Assembly (NCBI RefSeq): GCF_024586455.1 | Contig: NC_065923.1 | Location: forward strand, 47,872,264-47,936,263 | DNA length: 64,000 nucleotides | Direction: 5' to 3' | Origin: Bactrocera neohumeralis | Taxonomy: Eukaryota; Arthropoda; Insecta; Diptera; Tephritidae | In this document: positions 42,170 to 54,044 of the stretch, one piece after another | Position numbering within the stretch: the stretch's first letter is position 1 | Layout of the letters: each line of letters begins with the position of its first letter | Notes under the pieces: generated by a model | What the model was told of the DNA's origin: nothing | Seen by the model: the letters and a program-made list of their open reading frames with translations, nothing else | Databases searched by the model: none | Made by a program: the position numbers and the translations under genes

Positions 42170-42720
42170 GTCCGGCACTTGAAGTGTAACCGAAAAAAAC
42201 CATTAATTCCGTTTGGAAAATTATTTTTATTTATATTAAAGTACAAAATGTGTGAAAATAATCATAAATTCAGGACCAATTCACTTTTGCTCGATATGAT
42301 CACCTTTTGCCTTAACTATGGCCTTGAGACGGTCAAAAAACGAATCGCAAGCTGCCCGAATGTGACTTGCCGGTATTTTGGCTACCTTCAGCATCTCTAG
42401 ACTGGTGTATTTTTTACTTCGAACCTTGCTCTCCCAAATGGCCCAGGGAGAATAATCCATTGGATTCGCATCTGGTGAATTCGAGAGCCATTGTGTGGTC
42501 GTAATGAAGTTCGGAACGTTGTTTTTCAGCCATTTTTGGTTCACTCGCGCTTTGTGAGACGGTGCTGAGTCTTGTTGAAACGTCCATGGTTTGCGACCGA
42601 AATATTTGTTTGCCCACGACTTCAAAGCAGCCTCCAGAACACTTTCCCGATAATATGTCGCATTTACTTTGGCGTCAGGCTCAAACCATTATTTGTGGCA
42701 AAAATGTTATCCATACCAGG
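42170..42720 (-). mobile_element. Mariner-superfamily transposon fragment (D37-type), 3' half
   Basis: The minus-strand frame 42625-42281 reads MKSWANKYFGRKPWTFQQDS, then APSHKARVNQKWL, SNSPDANPMDYSPWAIWE and RAACDSFFDRLKAIVKAKG. It holds the QQDSAPSH motif with the second catalytic Asp and a SPDxNPMDYxxW block with the third, typical of the D37 branch. It ends near a candidate terminal repeat (acagggtccggcacttga, 42,164-42,182). The first half is missing. Confidence 0.75.
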
Positions 42721-42734
42721 ACACTCTGTTGGTC

Positions 42735-42790
42735 GTTCATTTTGTATAGCAGCTACATATAAACTATAGTGATCTGATATAGACGATTTC
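42735..42790 (-). repeat. Short fragment of the common dispersed repeat
   Basis: gtatagcagctacatataaa and actatagtgatctgatatag match the reverse complement of the central unit of the full copy. It joins the mariner and LINE fragments. Confidence 0.5.
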
Positions 42791-42899
42791 GACGCAAGAT
42801 CCATTGATCCATTACTAGAACGCAAAATGCAAATGGAGATCCAGATCGGTCCAATTCCGATGTGAGCAGGAGAGACCACTCTTCCCGGGATTGCTCTTC

Positions 42900-43600
42900 G
42901 GCCTTGCAGTTGAAACGATTCTCCTATGAGCAGAAACTCAAATGAGTCTGATGATGATGTATCTTGGTTATATTTCTAGGGAAGACGAAGTGAGCTCAGC
43001 GTTCTATACTGCTGTCGGAGTACTCAACTCCCTGAAATAGGCTGCATATCGTAGCAGTACACGCGCCACGTTAACATCATCCACTTCTGCCTAAAGAACA
43101 CTACAGTGGAGCGCTAGACTAAATCTAAGATTGTCGGCAATATTCACGGGTGCTACATGTAAAATGGCATTAAGAGTATTCCACAATGCACCGAAGATGC
43201 TGATGAGCGTCGTATGTCCACGCTTCTTAGCAAGTGTAGTCTTTTCATCAGACGAACAATCTTCTATATTGGCTTGACTACGCTATTCTAGAGCCAAAAC
43301 ATCACCCTTGGTGAGAGTTCTTCCCATTTCCCTACAACTCCTTTGCAGCAATATCCGTATGAGGCAATCGACGCCTTCTTTACTCTCTTCCCAATATTTG
43401 GTATCCATGAAAGCTTTATTTTAATCATAAGCCCTAGGTATTTGACCTTATCAACAGGTTGAAGATATGCCCCTCCGCAAGAGGGAAGAGGCACGTCTGG
43501 TATCTTATGACGTCCGGTAAATAAAATCTTTTCAGTTTTACTTGGGTTGACGTAAACGAAAATGAAAGAGATTGAAGCCTCGTTGAGTAATTAAATTTAT
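42900..43600 (-). mobile_element. Jockey-like LINE fragment, end of reverse transcriptase
   Basis: The minus strand reads GGAYLQPVDKVKYLGLMIKI, KLSWIPNI, RVKKASIA, KWEELSPRV and, after frameshifts, NAILHVAPVNIA and AEVDDVNVARVLLRY, the usual order at the end of RT in Jockey-like LINEs. Stops and frameshifts show it is dead. Confidence 0.7.
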
Positions 43601-43611
43601 ACAACACCTAT

Positions 43612-44340
43612 ATGTCGGGGTGTTTGTGTGGGGTCGGGGAAAGAGTGCATGTTATTGCAGAATGCCCGATATACTTGGACATTAGGGTTCTGGGTGGTAT
43701 GGGGATTAGATGGACTGATGAACGTTTAGATGTTAGCGGTGTGATCACTACTAGTCGGAATGCCGAACAGTCAGGGCCGTTTGCGCGTGAAGTGTTTAGC
43801 CGGCGAAGGCGTTTAACTGGGTATTAGGGTTAGCTTCATGTCTAAATGGTGTGTACGTGGAATGTGCGTCTAAGGTTCAACCCCTCGTCACCAGTCCAGA
43901 GCAGTATGGAAACTCAACTGGTAGCAGTTTCGACTACGAGGTCTGACCGGAGAGTTATTTCTGGTACCACGGAAAGCAGGAGCCTTTGGAATTTTCTCCA
44001 ACCTGCTCATGCGGACTGGTCTATCGGGAGTATTGTGGTGATTGCGGTTAAAACCCGAAGACTCGGGAGACCCGGAAAGAATTGACACTTGGTCATTTGA
44101 TTGTTGAGTTGCATTGCAGCCGGGTACCACACCCAGAGTACGGTACACAGCGTTACACAGTGGGTACTGTGTCCATTCCACCCTGCCAATTGTTACCGAA
44201 AAATGAAGCCATTTTCAGGGCGCTGATGAACACATTAATTGAATCCGCTGTGCTTTTGAGCGCTGTGGGATAGCCTGCCGTCAGCAGGTATCCACGTTAA
44301 ATACACCAGACGTTGTACAACATTAACGCTGTATACATAT
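43612..44340 (+). mobile_element. R1-like LINE 3' end with its 3' UTR
   Basis: The frame at 43612-43827 reads MSGCLCGVGERVHVIAECPI, YLDIRVLGGMGI and AREVFSRRRRLTGY. It holds a C-x-C ... H-x4-CP zinc-knuckle-like motif typical of the end of R1-type LINE ORF2. The following non-coding part (ctgctcatgcggactggtct, cagggcgctgatgaacacat, gtcagcaggtatccacgtta) recurs at 51,650-52,350. Confidence 0.6.
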
Positions 44341-44344
44341 ATTA

Positions 44345-46450
44345 TGTCAGATAATACTACTGTAGTAATAAAAAAGCGAAGCACTACTCAACAAACCCAT
44401 GTGACAACTGGCAGGCATAGATAGGTAGGTAGAGTGGGTGTCTGACAACACAACTAAGCCATTACTATGCCCATTAAGATACCACCGTGACTAAAGTGCC
44501 CTAATTCTATTTTCTCCTCTTTGAATCACCAAGTACTGCTGATGAAGTTTATCCGTACCGAAAGTTGTATCGGTGCAGCCTCCTATTCGTCATAAAGAAA
44601 CTCTCGACCGATAGTTACGATTCTTTTACTATGCAGAGCCTTGCATACGCATTGAAAATGTTTTATAGCCAACTCCTCTATTTTCTGGGAACTCTTCAAT
44701 AGTCAATAGTCGTTATATGATGTTTCTCGTCTGCTCGAATGTCTGCTGATTAGACAGTGACCTGTTACATTCCTACTATAATCCATTCGTGCCTGTTTAT
44801 TGAAGATTTTCTTTAATTTCTGTGATCTCAGCCTAAGAGCTTCGATGCCAGTTGCTTACAGAACAAGTCTGATGATAGTACAACTGGCAAGCGTAGCCTG
44901 CTGGTGCTCTTCATTTGGCGCTTGTGCAAAGTTGGTCAACGAATCGAAGAAATTTAAACTTTTCAAAAGAGATAGAGAGATTTTTATATATTCCAGCGCT
45001 GAAACTATTAAACTACTTTATTACAATTGTGAAGCATTTTTGAATTTAATTACATAAAATCAAAAAATAATATATTATATATACCACAGACCCTTTTGTA
45101 TTCTTAAATTGTTTACAATTCTCATTACAAGCTTCTTAAATAAAATAGTTTTTATAACACAAACAAATATTATATAAATCGCACAAGTATATATAGAAGT
45201 TTATAAGTGCTTCAATATTAATTAAATAATCAATAAATAAACAAAAAGTACACCCATACATATATGCTATTTGTACTATGTAACATTTGATTATTAAAAA
45301 ATAAGAATAAATAAAAAATAAATTAAACATGTTTAACAAAAGGCTGTTTGTAGAAATTGTGAAAGTTTTACTATGTAGAACGCATTTAAATACATAAAGA
45401 ATATAGACAACAACAGAAAATATTAACTTTGAAATAAATTAGAAATAATATCAAATGAAATAAAATTTAGAATAATATAAAATTGAAATGAAAAATTAAA
45501 TAATTTTTGTGCACTGGCTTATAACTTACAAAAAAATAAACACCAAAGCAAATAATTGGATTTTGGTATTAAATTTGGTGGCAACGACGTCAGTTGAGCG
45601 TCAGAAGCACATACAACTTGACACAAAAAAAAATAAACAAAAATATTATAAAAGCTAAAGAGAAAACACTTTGTGATTGCTTAAAAGTAAAATGTTCAAT
45701 AAATTTAAAATCGCCAGATAGAAAAAAGGAATTTTAGAAATACCAATAAATATACTCAATAGTGTATGTTTGTATTTTCCTACAGCTATGTGTAAAATTT
45801 GGAAAATATTGCTATTCAAAGTGTGTATACATACAAATACAGATATAAAACGTATTTCATATAATAATCCTAAGCAAATCCCACATACATACATATGTAA
45901 AGCAAATGTAGTTCCCATACACACACCCTATCATTATAATTATTAACAAAACTAACAAAAACAAGGTAGTAGAAACAAGCGTAGTTAACAATATTCAATA
46001 GTAGGTGTATAAAAGTAAAAAATAAAACTAAAAATAATAAGATACAGTTATAAAATACTTATACAAATACTTAACGAAAACTTAAATTTTTGAAGCAAAT
46101 GTGTGAAGAAAGCAAAAATCTCGATAAAGAATCGTAAACTGCGTACTCAAAAAGTGATTGAAATTTTTCAAAAATAATTATAAATACGAAAATGTCTATT
46201 AAATTACAATATTTCATTATTAAAACCAAATACAAATAAAAAGTTTTGAAGAAATCTTGCAAAATTTTACTCTCAAAAATGTAAAACCAAAAAATTGAAT
46301 ATTCTTGCATAACAAACTTTACTTGTGTATATGTGTATACTAAAACAGAACAATACTGAAGAAAAATTAATTAGCAAAATAATTAATTTTTAATGAACAA
46401 TATTGAAGAAAATTTAAAATGCAAACAAACAAATTTAAAAAACAAGCAAC
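44345..46450. other. Non-coding DNA between transposon islands
   Basis: 44,345-45,050 has normal complexity without a convincing frame, probably old repeat DNA. 45,060-46,450 is AT-rich with simple repeats. Confidence 0.35.
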
Positions 46451-47600
46451 TCAAATAAAAATGCAATGCGTTAAAAGGGGTATTCACTATGATGGAAAAA
46501 ATTCGAATGATATGCAACGCACCGAAATAATACTTTTATACCACACTAAGACGAAAAAAATTTAACAAATTGAGTTTAAAAGTAATTTGCTTATGAAACT
46601 TGGAAAAATTAAAAAAAAAAAAATTTAAATTAAAAAAAGGATTGAAAACTTTTTGTGAAATAAATTTGACAAGAATTAAACCAAATGTTTGAAAAAAAAA
46701 ATTTCAAAAAAAAATTTCAAAAAAAACTTTGAAAAAAAATTTAAATTGAATTTCAAAATACAAAAACTCTAAAGCAAAATTTAGCAAATCTTACCTTTTA
46801 AATTATTTATTACGCACACAAATAGTTTGTAATCAAAAAAATTGCGAAAATTGGTAATTTATGCTAAAATGTATTATAAAAAGCTTATAAACTATAATTT
46901 GTGTACTTTCAAAAATTTGGAGTGAATATTTAAAGTAATAACTCAAATAAGAATTGAATGCGTTAAAAAGGGTATTCACTTTGATAGATCATGAAAAAAA
47001 TTTAGCATGATGCACCAAAATAATACTTTTATACCATAAAACACGAAAAATATAAAACAAATTGAGTTCAAAAACAATTTTTGGAAAAGCTAATGAAACT
47101 TTGAGAAATAAAAAAATTAATAAATACATATGTATGTATTTGAATTTAAAAAAAATTTAAAAAAAAATTGAAAAAATAATTCTCAAAAAATTTAACAAGA
47201 ATTTTGAAAACATTTTTGAAAATAATTTTGAAAAACAAAATTTTGAAAATAAAGTTTTAAAAATGATTTTGAAAAAAAAATTTTTAAATAATTTTGAAAA
47301 AAAAAAGTTTTGAAAATAATTTTGAAAAACAAAATTTTGAAAAAAAAAGTTTTGAAAAATGATGTTGAAAAAAAATTTTAATAATTTTGAAAAAAAAACT
47401 TTATATAAATTTCAGAATACAAAAATTTTAAAGCAAAATTTAAAAAACTTTAATTATTATTTTTTATTTATTTACAACAAACACCCATATTTTTTAATTA
47501 AAATTTTTTACAAAATCGCTAACTTATGCTAAAATATATAATAAAAATCGTATAAATTTTAAATTGTAAACTTTCAAAAGTTTTGAGTGAATATTTAAAA
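46450..47600. repeat. Two-copy direct repeat of about 0.5-0.6 kb, A-rich
   Basis: gttaaaa-gggtattcact, atgcaccgaaataatacttttatacca, aacaaattgagtt-aaa and later tatgctaaaat and actttcaaaa-ttt-gagtgaatattta occur in the same order in 46,463-46,945 and 46,950-47,600. The second copy is longer because of repeated ttttgaaaa words at about 47,200-47,400. Confidence 0.7.
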
Positions 47601-47609
47601 TAATTTTCT

Positions 47610-48940
47610 ATTTAAAAAAATAAAATAAAAAAAAATATTGCAAAAATATATTGCAATAAGTATTCACATATACACAGACATATGCATATAAATATAATTC
47701 AAAATGTCTATTATAAATATTTTGTTTTTTTCATTAAAAAAATGTACATACACACCCATACATGCGCACACCATTGTATTATACAACAAAAAATTTATTT
47801 AATTTAATAAAAAAATATCAGAAAAGTAAAGGAAACACATTTCCAATTGGAAATCACAATTTGGCAAACAATCGACGACACTAATTGTGTGGCTAATTAA
47901 TATGTAAATATTTGTAAATTATTTCAAAAGTACTTAGAATTACAAACAAAATCTAATAAATTAACTAAAAATAATGAAATGCAATTTTTGCTGCAAAGCA
48001 AACAAAATATTTAAATGAAATATATGCAAGTGTAAAAAGTAATATAGAAAAAGCTGAAAATTTAATAAAAAAACAACAACAAAGCAAATATGTGAGTCTC
48101 TGTATTTATATGTATTTACTAATTAACTAAACTACTTACTACATACACACACATACTTACAAGTATAATTCCAAGTTCGAACTAATCAATGCAAATACGA
48201 AAACAAGAACAAGAACAAAAAATAATTAAATAAATTAACAACTATTTCGATAGTAGATGTGCGTAATTACTAGTAAACTACTTGTACATTTTATTTCAAC
48301 TACTTTTTATTTAGAATTGAATGTGAAAAATTAGGCGCATTGTTTTTGTTTCCACTTTGATGCTACTCAAGTGCATAAAATTCAATTGCTTCTTAGAAAT
48401 GTAAAAATATGGCATATTTATTAGTCAACACGTACATACTTACATATATAGTATATATATACTGAAATAATATTTTGTTTACATTTACTCTTAAATATTA
48501 TAATTAATTAGACGTACTAATGGAAAAAATTAATATAAAATATAAACGAAAAAACAAATACAGAATGAAGAACAAAAATTAATAAAAGAAATACAGAAAA
48601 GAATAATAATAATGCTTTCAACTGAATAAAAGTTCTTTGGAAATTATTATGCAACATAATGGGAGTCTTTTACTTTTGTGATGCGGTACATGGGGACTTC
48701 AGGGGCCGAGAAATATGAAATTTCGGAAACAGTTGCAACGGTTGTTTCAGTAGCACAATTTCCTCTAAGTAATACTCAATAGCAAATGTAGCCTTTTCTT
48801 GGACTATGCATCAAACCAAGTTTTCTTAGAGATTTAGCCAGTAGAAGTAAAAATATATAAATTTTTTTAATTGTATTATTTTTTGAAGATCCAATTATTA
48901 CCCTTTATAGCATCAGTCATATGCGCTTGACCGATCGGTA
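47610..48940. other. AT-rich intergenic DNA, no gene seen
   Basis: Only A-rich words and short ACAC/TATG runs. 48,660-48,800 is a little richer in GC but has no frame. Confidence 0.35.
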
Positions 48941-48944
48941 CACA

Positions 48945-49410
48945 TACTACTAAGAGCAAAAACTAGTAAGACTTTGTTCATAATTTTAAAATTCTTAATT
49001 TCAAAATCTAAGTCGTCCCCCTCAAAGTAATCACTCTTGGCCTCAATAAACTTGTGCCAACGTTTTTCGAATAAAAGAAACAGTTGTTAAAGTCAATTTC
49101 CGGGATAGCCTTCAAAGCGCATAGCGATTCACGTTTAATGTCTTCAATAGACTCAAAAAAAACTTCCAGGAAGCGGTCGTTTCAGTTTGTCAGAAGTCGC
49201 ACGGAGCTAAATTAGGTGAAAATTACGGTTTCGGCACGATATTTGTTGAAAAATTTGTTGAAGGCATTCTCCGGAATAGCCTTGAGAGCCGAGGTGCATG
49301 CTGCTTGGATCCCCTCTGCCGGCGTGTGCCACTCGGTAGATTGTCTCTTTGTCTCGGCATCAAACCCAAAAATTCACGAGTCGTCGCCTGTGATTACGTT
49401 ATTAAATATA
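48945..49410 (-). mobile_element. Mariner fragment of the same family as 19909-20838, minus orientation
   Basis: aactagtaagactttgttca-taattttaaaa is the reverse complement of the right end of the + copy at 19909-20838. Following words (caaagtaatcactcttggcc, aagcgcatagcgattcacgt, gtcttcaatagactcaa) match its C-terminal coding part. It becomes scrambled after about 49,250. Confidence 0.65.
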
Positions 49411-49496
49411 TTGCTAATATAATATATTTTATTTGCCCTATGAGGATTCAATTCAAAATAAGCGTATTTCCTCGATTGCGCGAGAGATAGTGGTAG

Positions 49497-49528
49497 AAAT
49501 CTCTCTCTCTCTCTTCTCTCTCTCTCTC
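49497..49528. repeat. (CT)n microsatellite
   Basis: An imperfect run of CT dinucleotides with one ttct interruption. Pure pyrimidine on the + strand. Confidence 0.9.
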
Positions 49529-50079
49529 ACCGCGTTGTCGGTTTTCCGACGAAGTTCTTGAAAGTTTCAATTTGAGTCAGATGTTACCAAAATTTAACCT
49601 AATATTGGAAGAAAAAGATATAAATCTAATCATTGAACGCCTTGTTAGACGTTTCGGGAAAATCTTGCCAGATAACAAAGAACTGCAAAAATCGAAGCTC
49701 AAAGCAGAAGTTGCGCCTTGGAATGAAGATGCAAATGACTGCGAAAACGCAAGTGCTTTCTGCAAAGAAGCCAGTGCCACGCCCATTCTCCAGTTCTTAC
49801 CCGACTCCCATAAAACCCTCCCATACCATCTCAAGTGTAAAATTTTATATTTCTGACATATCTAGTTATAGATTTATCGCTTAGTGGTTTGAAGTTTAGA
49901 ATCTTGATGGTATGAGGTTGCTGCAAAAATTATTCCACATATGTACATATGTATGTGGCCTAGAGTTTGAAGTTTATGCCGTTTATTGAATTGTGGCGTT
50001 TCTTTACTCGAGAATCATTTAAATTAATAATCTTCCTTACACACGTAGCATTATTGTATTATTTAAGTATCGACATTAT

Positions 50080-50600
50080 ACGATTTTTGAAATATGAAAT
50101 TCGTTAGGAAAGTTAAAGTCTGCGCCGAGACCTAGAAGTATAGTGTGGAGAAGTGCCGCAATACTTCGAATGAAAAAATTTGATAGTCAAGTTTGGACGA
50201 TAGACGTGTCACCGCTCATTCGTATCCGATTTAAACCAAATTCGGTAGGTAATATTATGCTACCATTCCTATATTAGTGCGAAAATGGGCGAAATCAGAC
50301 GAAAACCACGCCTATGTCCCACATAACACAATTTTCAATTTCAGCATATTCTTTCACTCTCCTGTATACAAATCAAGAACCAATCCAAGGAAAACTTTGC
50401 ACCAACAGTGCCTTTGCGGTGTGTCACCTTATGACCAAAATTTGTTTAATCCGGACCAAAACTATTCAAGTCCCCAAATACCGTATATATGAACACCTGG
50501 TGTTCCTATTTCGAATTATGGACTATTGAAATTCGATTGCATGATCTTTGCAAGTTACACCCGAACTAAGCCCTTCCTAACTTGTTGGGTGGTACAAGCA
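50080..50600. repeat. Unclassified dispersed repeat
   Basis: gccgagacctagaagtatag, tccgatttaaaccaaattcg, gtgcgaaaatgggcgaaatc and gcaagttacacccgaacta are of a style I associate with dispersed repeats in fly genomes. No frame and no clear ends are visible. Classification is uncertain. Confidence 0.35.
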
Positions 50601-50848
50601 ACCGTTAGTTGAACAAAAATATTATACATTGTAGCAACATGTTGCAAGAGCATAATAGCCGCAAAAGAAAAATGTCAACTTAGGATACGGTTGGGCTGAG
50701 AGTAATCCAATGCAGAGTTGTTCCACACTTTTTAGCCTTGCCATCGTAAAAGTGGCTCGCCAAAACATATGGTAGATCTTAAAACACTGTGCGAACATAA
50801 GATAATAGCAATTAAGTGCGAAGTCTGCCATCTCAGTAAGTAATATTC

Positions 50849-51292
50849 TCATTTTTTAACCATTTTTATACAAAATTGCGACTTTGAGGTCCTTCTGTGG
50901 TGGCAACTGACTTCCCTTCTCCTTGTTTTGCTGATGGTGTCTATCTTTTCTCCAAAGTTATCCGGTTGTTTTGGAGTGATGGTGAGTATAGGAGATGTAA
51001 GTATCCTACTACTTCTAGGAAAGATGGTCCCATATTCCTCGTCTGGACAATCTCTATTTTCTTGTTCTTTCTGTTGAGATTTTTGTTGTTGTGAATTCAT
51101 ATTGTTTAGTGTGTCTCCACCTCCAGCCACTATCTCCGCACGTTGTAACAGTTGCCCTTTATGAGTACCGTGATTATGTATGCAAGCAGGGAGGCCACGC
51201 GAGGATTGACACAAGTCCTTATCGGAGCTTATGTTCAGAGCCAGGTTTGGACACAAATCAGAAGCTCGTCTCAACTGAGCTTGTATAGGCAA
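50849..51292 (-). pseudogene. 147-codon frame of unknown identity, possibly a LINE ORF1 remnant
   Basis: The frame runs from ATG at 51292 down to TAA: MPIQAQLRRASDLCPNLALN, then a Gln/Glu-rich stretch (NSQQQKSQQKEQENRD) and a basic end. It has no recognisable domain. It lies next to R1-like LINE 3' sequences and between transposon fragments, so a mobile-element origin is more likely than a host gene. Confidence 0.35.
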
Positions 51293-51379
51293 AAAATTAT
51301 GGCGAGATGTATTGAACGTACTTGAAGTCCTCCGAAGGTTTTAATGAGACGTTCCGTGTTTCCAGTGCATCATAATCAG

Positions 51380-52560
51380 AATCTTACTGTCCTCGATTCT
51401 CTCCCTGCGGGGAGGGAGATAAGAATATTCCCGCGGTAATTATGCCTGTCGGAAGAGGCGACTAAAATCCAAATGCACTATGTCCGACATTCGCATGTCT
51501 TGTTTATTGAATGTCGGCATGGTGAGAGATGTCAGAAAAGTGCTATATCGAAATACTATCAAATTCATTGAATGGGTTTGCGATTATATAACAAACACAA
51601 AATGAAAGGGATAACAAAAAAATCATACAGTGGGTTCTTAAGGGATTAGCTCGACTGGCAGTAGCTGGCTGATGGACGATTAAAGTTAAACATGGTACCA
51701 CGGGAAGCCACTGACCCTGAAGTTCGAATGGGAGTCTGCTCATTTGCGGTCTTGGGACCCTTTGAGATTCGTGGGCCTGAATTGTGGTTTGCTTGTGCAG
51801 GAAGGGCAAAGTCCAATGTGTGTCAGGGTCGCACTCGGCCGATGTATGGACCCAGAGTACGGCAGAGGTTTTAGGGGCCTCGAAAAGGTGGCTAGTTGTT
51901 GTCCTTTGGTTTTCACTATGTGGAACCAACCCCTGATTGTGTGTGGGGCGGCACTCATTGGTTGAATACCTGATGCACTTACACTTTGGGGCGCTGATCA
52001 ACGCATTAATTTGAGTTTACTCCAATCTGCTCATGCGGACTAGCCCGTGGAGAAGTACGTGGCAGTTACCCACGTTAAAACACATTGACAGTTGTCCTCA
52101 ATTCTCTGTCAGTTGAATGTGGAGTTGCATTGACCGATTATGCCGGAGAAAGCACGGCAGAGGATTTAGATGGAGCAAGACCAAGGTGGTTAGTGTGTCC
52201 ATTAGGTGTAATTGGTAATAGAAAATGCCTAGCATTCTCAGGGCGCTGATCAACACACTGATTTGATCCGCTGTGCTTTTGAGCGCCGTGGGGTAAGGCT
52301 GTCGTCAGCAGGTATCCACGTTAAACACACCGGACGTTGTCCTCGATTCTGAAGTGCCCAGGATTTTTGTCGACGCGTATGCACATTTGGTGCTGATCGC
52401 TGTATTGTTCCCTCGTCGCTCTGTTGCCTCCCTCTTATGGGTAAGTTCTCCCTTGATGCAAACCCGTTGGGGGTTGTGGATGCTTGTTTAAAGGCGGCAT
52501 CTTTTCGCCTCTTCCTCGAAGGTTTATTGGGCGCATGAGGCGTTGTGAGCCAAGCCCCCA
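51380..52560 (+). repeat. R1-like LINE 3' UTR repeats, several copies
   Basis: cctcgattct occurs at 51,392 and 52,342. gcctgtcggaagaggcgact (51,446) is a conserved block. Words shared with 43,960-44,330 include ggtaccacgg, catgcggact, cagggcgctgat-aacacat and tcagcaggtatccacgttaa, and some appear two or three times here. This suggests overlapping or tandem insertions of the same 3' end. Confidence 0.5.
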
Positions 52561-52779
52561 CCTCCTGCAGAATATTTTTATGAACTTTTATTGTACTTGA
52601 AACAAAAACAAATTTGAAAAATCCTAGCCTGGCCTTATCCGTTAAGTAATTTGTCTATGTATCATATTTCTAGTCTTTAATAAAATATAGATAATATAGG
52701 TAATCCAACGCAGAATAACTCTCACCAACACTTCGGACTAAGTAGGCAATTGAGAAGTTAAGTCCTCTCTCGACGGCCA

Positions 52780-53235
52780 AAGACCAAATTCTAGAAGTCA
52801 CTCATCATTCCCAACCTGCTATATGGTGCAGAGGCATGGACGGCGACATCTGATGAGTCGGCGTTACAAGTTTTCAGTACAAAGGTTCTGCGGAAGATGT
52901 ATGGTCCCTTGCGTATTTGCAACAGCGAATACCGCAGTCGATGGGATGATGAGCTGTACGAGAAATACGGCGACATTGACATAGTTCAATATATTAAGAA
53001 ACAGCGTCTAAGTAGGCTAGGTCATGTCGTCTGAATGGATAAAAACACTCCAGCTGCCAGGAAAGTAGAGGAAGAGGAAGAGCTCCACTCCATTGCAGGT
53101 AATGAAGGACCTGGCTGCAATTGGAATCTCGATTTGGCGCCAAACACCGAAAAGGAAGAACGACTGGCGCACTGTTGTAAACTCGGCTATAACCGCCTAA
53201 GCGGTGTCTACGCCAATAAAGAAGAAGAAGATTAT
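52780..53235 (+). mobile_element. LINE fragment, reverse-transcriptase C-terminal part (same family as 1187-1640)
   Basis: Translation reads NLLYGAEAWTATSDESALQV, FSTKVLRKMYGPLRIC, SRWDDELYEKYGDIDIVQY and IKKQRLSRLGHVV, the same block as at 1187-1460 but longer and better preserved. A stop and frameshift follow, then a gaagaagaag tail. Confidence 0.75.
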
Positions 53236-53239
53236 AGGC

Positions 53240-54044
53240 ATATTGTATACATACATATATTTATAGGTATATAATTTGTGGATATTACAGCATCAATCCG
53301 TACATCAATACCCAAACTTCAAGTTAGGCACTAACATTAAATGCATTTGCACCAAAAAATCATACACAATGAGTCAATTTTTTGTTGTAATTTATTCGTA
53401 TGTATGTATTTAAGTTACCAATTAAGAAAATAGAATGATTCATTCACTTACAGTTATTCAAATACTCGTATATGTATATTTGTATGTTTTTCGAGAAATT
53501 TAATTTCGAGTTATATGTATTTCACAATATGTATATATGTATGTAATACATGTTTTTTTTTTAATTTTCGTACTAAATTTACTTGAAGTATATAGCTAAA
53601 TATAATTTGCAGCCTTACCGCCGTCAGTCTATGTCTTTGAAAAAAGCATAAAACACACACATACGCGTTCGTATGAGTGTATATGAAAATGCACTTATCT
53701 AAAAATATATATGTATGTATGTATAACAGCATTTGATATGCAAAACTTAATTAAAATACACTTCAAATACTTATGCAAAAGTCTTACGAACTACGGCTTT
53801 ACGAAAACTACGAAATTTTAGCGAATGCCCGACATTCGTTTGTAAAAAAGGCGATGACTTCTGGAAAAGTGCGCTGGCTTACATAAAATGAATGCAAAGT
53901 TTTAGCAAAAATAAGAAAAAATCATTCTTTTACTTTGCTTATAAGTAAATACTATTGACTAACTAGCTGAAAATGTTCACGTGATGAAATGCAGCAATAT
54001 TCGAAATCGAAATCGACTATTTCCGATTTTTCGAAGTAGGTCTG
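53240..54044 (-). other. Downstream / 3' UTR region of the BESS-like gene
   Basis: AT-rich DNA with short tatg/tgta-type simple repeats and no coding frame. It probably includes the 3' untranslated part of the minus-strand gene. A minus-strand AATAAA lies near 53388-53395, but which site is used cannot be told from sequence. Confidence 0.3.

Noticed and set aside
42000..53300. LTR retrotransposon or endogenous virus remnants
   Set aside because: All recognisable reverse-transcriptase pieces belong to LINE types (RT with RNase H and zinc-knuckle tail). No long terminal repeats, protease or integrase was seen.
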